A stretch of DNA of 64,000 nucleotides from Lutjanus erythropterus (lineage: Eukaryota; Chordata; Actinopteri; Lutjaniformes; Lutjanidae): assembly GCA_020091685.1 (NCBI GenBank), contig CM034610.1, forward strand, positions 9,034,948-9,098,947, read 5' to 3'. The notes under the pieces were generated by a model, which worked only from the letters and a program-made list of their open reading frames with translations, had not been told where the DNA came from and did no database searches. A program made the position numbers and the translations under genes. Within the stretch, counting starts at the first letter, position 1. Every line of letters starts with the position of its first letter. Positions 60,271 through 64,000 of this stretch are shown piece by piece.

Positions 60271-62226
60271 AGGTAAAGTATCCGTATCAACATCCATTTT
60301 CAGATATTGGATTGGAACTGGAAAAAAGTGGAATTTAAATAAGGAATGACAGCTGAATTTTTACATTTTAATGTTTGCACACAGTCAGAAAATCAAATTG
60401 CAATTTGATGAAATCATTTTATTCAACTGTTGGTATCCCTCGGCTTCCATACTGTAATGTTGTGTCATAATGCGTCGGTATTAGTTTAGAGGTCTGCTAC
60501 GACAGCACAGGTATCCAATCCGATTGTGGGCTGATGAGTCTTAAATGCAGCTGTGGTGGGATACAATTTTGGTGGACACGCACACACAATCACCTCGTCC
60601 TATCAACATCCACCCTCCGTCTCCCATTTACACCCTTTTTGAAGCGATGTGATTGAGATCCCCTGTGTGCGGCTGGTGTCTATTATTGTCTGGCTATCAG
60701 CAGCAGGACTGGTCTGGGCCATCTCCTGCTCTCACCACCATGCCCAAATTGGGGTGGCAGAGTGTAAACAAGCTATCCAAACAAACCTGCTATTTCAGGA
60801 TCAGGGGTTTCCCTTGAGTCCACCCCGCCCCCCTTTGCTCCAGAGCTATCATCTCCACCTTTTCTTTCTCCAGTAAAACCTCTTTTCTCTAATGCTTAGG
60901 GAGAACACTTCTACTCACGGATCATGGCTCTCAAAACCAACAGTGTACTCTACTCTGACATGCCAATGGTGTAGAGTCAGTAATATAATCCAGTTAACAT
61001 CTCCTCCCCTCTACATAAGTATTATTACATCCAAAAAGTGCAAAGACCTCTCTGTTGATTGCTCCTCCTATCAGTCTTATTTAATTCTTGCTTCTCCTAA
61101 GAGATGCCTTAATCTGGAAATAAAAAAAAAAACATAATGTCTTTTTTTGTGTTTGAAGTTCACCCTGGCTGGATTTTTCTCAGAGGATTTGTTTTCTGGC
61201 AGCTGAGATACGAATTAACGTCTGCCTGACAAGAATTTGTACAGGACGTGCTAGAGAACGAAAGGGTAAAAAATGAAAAAGACACAGAGAACCGAGGAGG
61301 AAATTTGGCAAATCAGAACTGGGTCTAAGCTGGATTATTCTTTTCCTTTCCGACTTCACCTCAGCAGCCAGGTGACTGTAGGTTTCTAAATTGCCCTTTG
61401 TACCTGACAATCGGAGGATTAGGACTGAGCAGAGCTTAGGTTTGCTCAATCTTTTTACACTATCGATCGAAATTGTATAGTTTAAACTGTTCTGTCACAA
61501 ACTGCTGGTATATAGACTAAAGATTTACACTGGAGAAAACAGTATAGAGAGGCGATGACCCTCCCCTCTGGTGAACCACCAGGGGACCTAACTTCAGAAA
61601 AAATATGTATGGTAATCTATGACAAGAGACAAATCATATTTCGATCTTGTTTGAATTGTGCGTAATTTAAAAGATACATTACAAATCAAGACTGTTGTAA
61701 AACTTGTTGTGAAGATCCAGAATTAGAGAGTTGTAGTTCACTGAGCGCTTTCACATAAAATTAAACTAAACTATGACAAACCTTCAACAATAGATGACTT
61801 TTCTTGACTTGTAAAATTATGTTTTAAACTGACAAACATCATTTGTGTAATTCATGACACAATTCAAAGTGGACTATTCTTTTCTCTCCCTATATTTTTT
61901 TCCTTCATATTATTTATGAAGTAAGGTCGCACTGGATGGGGAGGGACTTCCTGTATTATTTTCGCAAATTTGACTTCCAGACAGACTAAATATATTTATC
62001 CCAGCCAATGTCATTTCTGTTATTTCCCAACAGTCTCACTCTTTTCTTTATATTTATGAAATAATGCTAGACTAAAGCCCCGTAAATTCATCAAAAGCCG
62101 GGCCTCAGAAAGGGGAGACGAGGACAGGTTGTCCTGTTGCTCTTCACCATGGCCTGTCAGGTCTGGTCCTTATACCACAGTCTCCTCACAACAAAACCCC
62201 TGGCCAAGCTTTGATATTCCTGTGAG

Positions 62227-62276
62227 TACACACACACACACACACACACACACAGAGACACACACACACACACACT
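62227..62276. repeat. (CA)n microsatellite
   Basis: About 50 bases of CA with a GAGA interruption near 62255. Confidence 0.95.
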
Positions 62277-62899
62277 GACCTTTAAATCTTTAAATTGACC
62301 AGGCGGTACTGGAGATACAAGCTCGTAGGAACCAAAACCAAGAGTAAAAACACGGCGGCTCTCTTACCTGAAAGACAGTGACAGGGAGAGGAGATACAGT
62401 AAGGTTGAGCACTCACAATACTTCATGCCAACGCTCCACTGGGTTTGTCCTATCACGGCTGTCCTGTCTGATTGATTGTGTGTGGGCTGATGAGCCCAGC
62501 GGGATAGGGGCTCTTGCTGTGGTTAAAACAGATTTTATTTTTAAATTTATGTCTGGTGATAAATGGTTGTGGGTGTGAGCTGTGTGTTTGGTTAGCAGTA
62601 CCTCTGTGTGATGGTGGATGTGTGAACATTTGTCTGCATTATAATCTTCACACCCAAACATTTCTAAAATATGCACCAAACCATTCAAATGTTTGGAATC
62701 TCCTTCCACAAAGGCTTGGTTCGGCACAGACAGATAGTTTAATGCTTTTAAGTTGTGGAAAGTCCTCTTTACAAATAGATGCGTAGATTTTGTATGAAAG
62801 GTTTGAAAAAAAATAATGTTTGTGCACGAGAACAAAACACTGCACAATGGTTCGTTCAGACTAACAACAGAAAGAGACAAAGGTACCTCCAAGAAACTG

Positions 62900-63297
62900 T
62901 TAAAGGGAAAATTCTGCACCTTTCATGCGTATGTCCAGTCAGTGTTGAGGGTAAATACAGACAGTTGAAGCAATAAATTCCTCGGAGTGTGCTATGTTAA
63001 CCGAGAAAACTGAGCATTCCTCCTCACAGAGACGTGCAGCAGTGCCTACAGGTACCAGGATGCACTGCAAGCAAGCTTGTGATTCCTATGCACATGTTGC
63101 TGTGTATTGTCACCCAAGCCTATAGCTATTACTTTGTCGGCCAAAACATAACATTATGTGATGGAAATACTCATCTAGAACTCCATTTTCTTGGTCAGTA
63201 TAGCTCGCACTGAGGAATGTATTGCTCCAGTTGACAATATGTTCAACATCAACACTGACGGGGCATGCGCATCAAAAGTGCAGAATTTTCCCTTTAA
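62900..63297. mobile_element. Compact TTAA-bounded MITE, 398 bp
   Basis: The left end TTAAAGGGAAAATTCTGCAC and the right end GTGCAGAATTTTCCCTTTAA are perfect inverted repeats of 20 bp, and the similarity continues inside (TTTCATGCGTATGTCCAGTC facing AACACTGACGGGGCATGCGC). This is the best-preserved TIR pair in the window. The interior shares modules with 28228-29085. TTAA at both ends hints at piggyBac-type mobilisation; no transposase gene is present. Confidence 0.88.
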
Positions 63298-64000
63298 GTA
63301 AGAATAAAAGAAATCAGCAGTCACTGGAAAAAGAAACTGGAAGCTGAGCATCAAAATCTGTCTGTCTGATCCTGTTTCAGTGTCAAGTGCACAATAATGC
63401 CTATGACAAGCTGGAATTAATGGGTGTTAAGAAAGCTATTCTTAAAACTTCAAAATAGAAAAAGAGTTTAGTCTAGTGTTTGCGGTATTGGAATTGGATC
63501 AGGGAATATCAGTTAAACACAGTTTGAAACTATTCAGTCTAACTGCTGAGTAGTTCAGTTCATCCTGTGAGGAACCAAATTTAATGACAATCCATTTAGC
63601 TGTTGTTGAGTTATTTCATTATACATCAAAAATGTCAACCACATGGAGAAAAAGTCAAGGGATCACCAAAGCCAGTTGGCTTCCAGTCGGTCTCCTGTGG
63701 AAGCTTTTAATGCATTCTGGACCAAAGTGATGCACCGACAGACACGATGACTGATGTTGCCATCTCCAGAGCTAGGATAGCTTAAATTGCCGAACCATCT
63801 CTTGTTCCAGGCACTGAAACATTGCTATGTTTCCACTGGTTTGTACAGCTCAGCTTGACCTGAATCAGCTCTTTGTTTTCCATTGTTAAAAGGTATGGAT
63901 AGAATCTGGTACTTGGTTCTTTTTTTGGTATCACCTCAGTAACCTGAGCTGATACTAAACGGTGGAGCAGAAGACACCTCAGATCACTGATTGGCAGTTG

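Larger units (their letters stand above)
55563..64000 (+). other. cacna1g: Intron after the short II-III linker exon (3' end outside window)
   Basis: At least 8.4 kb. The next expected exon, coding for the acidic Ser-rich II-III linker (starting near GDANKSE in mammals), was not found. Contents are an interrupted satellite (55965-56872), trinucleotide repeats (60158-60270), a CA microsatellite (62227-62276) and a TTAA-bounded MITE (62900-63297). An acceptor-like and donor-like pair occurs at 58914-58924. The segments 56900-60150, 60300-62200 and 63300-64000 show nothing else I can support. Confidence 0.85.

Noticed and set aside
1-64000. CRISPR arrays, operons, tRNA/rRNA genes or a bacterial mobile system
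   Set aside because: The sequence is vertebrate nuclear DNA; tandem repeats here are microsatellites, satellites and transposon fragments without regular spacers.

Overview
This is vertebrate, almost certainly ray-finned fish, nuclear DNA. One gene is visible: a plus-strand run of ten exons encoding the middle of a low-voltage-activated (T-type) calcium channel alpha-1 subunit, best matched to Cav3.1 (cacna1g). The evidence is long AT-rich introns, consensus GT-AG splice sites, many CA/GT and tetranucleotide microsatellites, and dense short inverted-repeat DNA elements of the kind that fill percomorph introns. No bacterial-type gene, CRISPR array, tRNA or rRNA gene was seen.

Layout: 1-11413 is intron upstream of the first visible exon. 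Exons lie at 11414-11573 (IS4-S5 linker and IS5), 15660-15942 (domain I extracellular turret), 17435-17527 (domain I pore and start of IS6), 17675-18527 (IS6, gating brake, most of the I-II linker with a nine-histidine run), 21042-21442 (end of I-II linker and IIS1), 39775-39926 (IIS2-S3), 41784-41969 (IIS4-S5), 47714-47828 (end of IIS5 and turret), 48922-49077 (domain II pore and IIS6) and 55497-55562 (a 66-nt, phase-0 exon opening the II-III linker). Together they give 2465 coding nucleotides, and every junction keeps one frame. The N-terminus, IS1-IS4, the rest of the II-III linker, domains III and IV and the C-terminus lie outside the window.

The introns hold most of the sequence. The largest (21443-39774, 18.3 kb) is a mosaic of repeats. 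Recurring families are: (i) a GGTTCT/AGAACC periodic foldback element with four copies, two of them in opposite orientation inside the 18.3-kb intron; (ii) TTAA-bounded elements with TIRs resembling AAAGGGATAGTTC or AGGGAAAATTCTGCAC; (iii) a foldback family ending in CTGTAAAAAA; (iv) a 516-bp hAT-like insertion with a perfect 8-bp target duplication; and (v) several long palindromic AT-rich arrays. Family names for the repeats are mostly unassigned because no database was searched.

The exons make up half of one polypeptide: voltage-sensing and pore parts of domains I and II, both visible selectivity-filter glutamates (the two E residues of the T-type EEDD ring), and the cytoplasmic I-II linker that controls gating and surface expression. 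The most interesting points are the short frame-neutral II-III linker exon, the opposed foldback elements in the large intron, and a Val replacing a usually Trp position just before IIS6. I found no convincing undescribed gene system.
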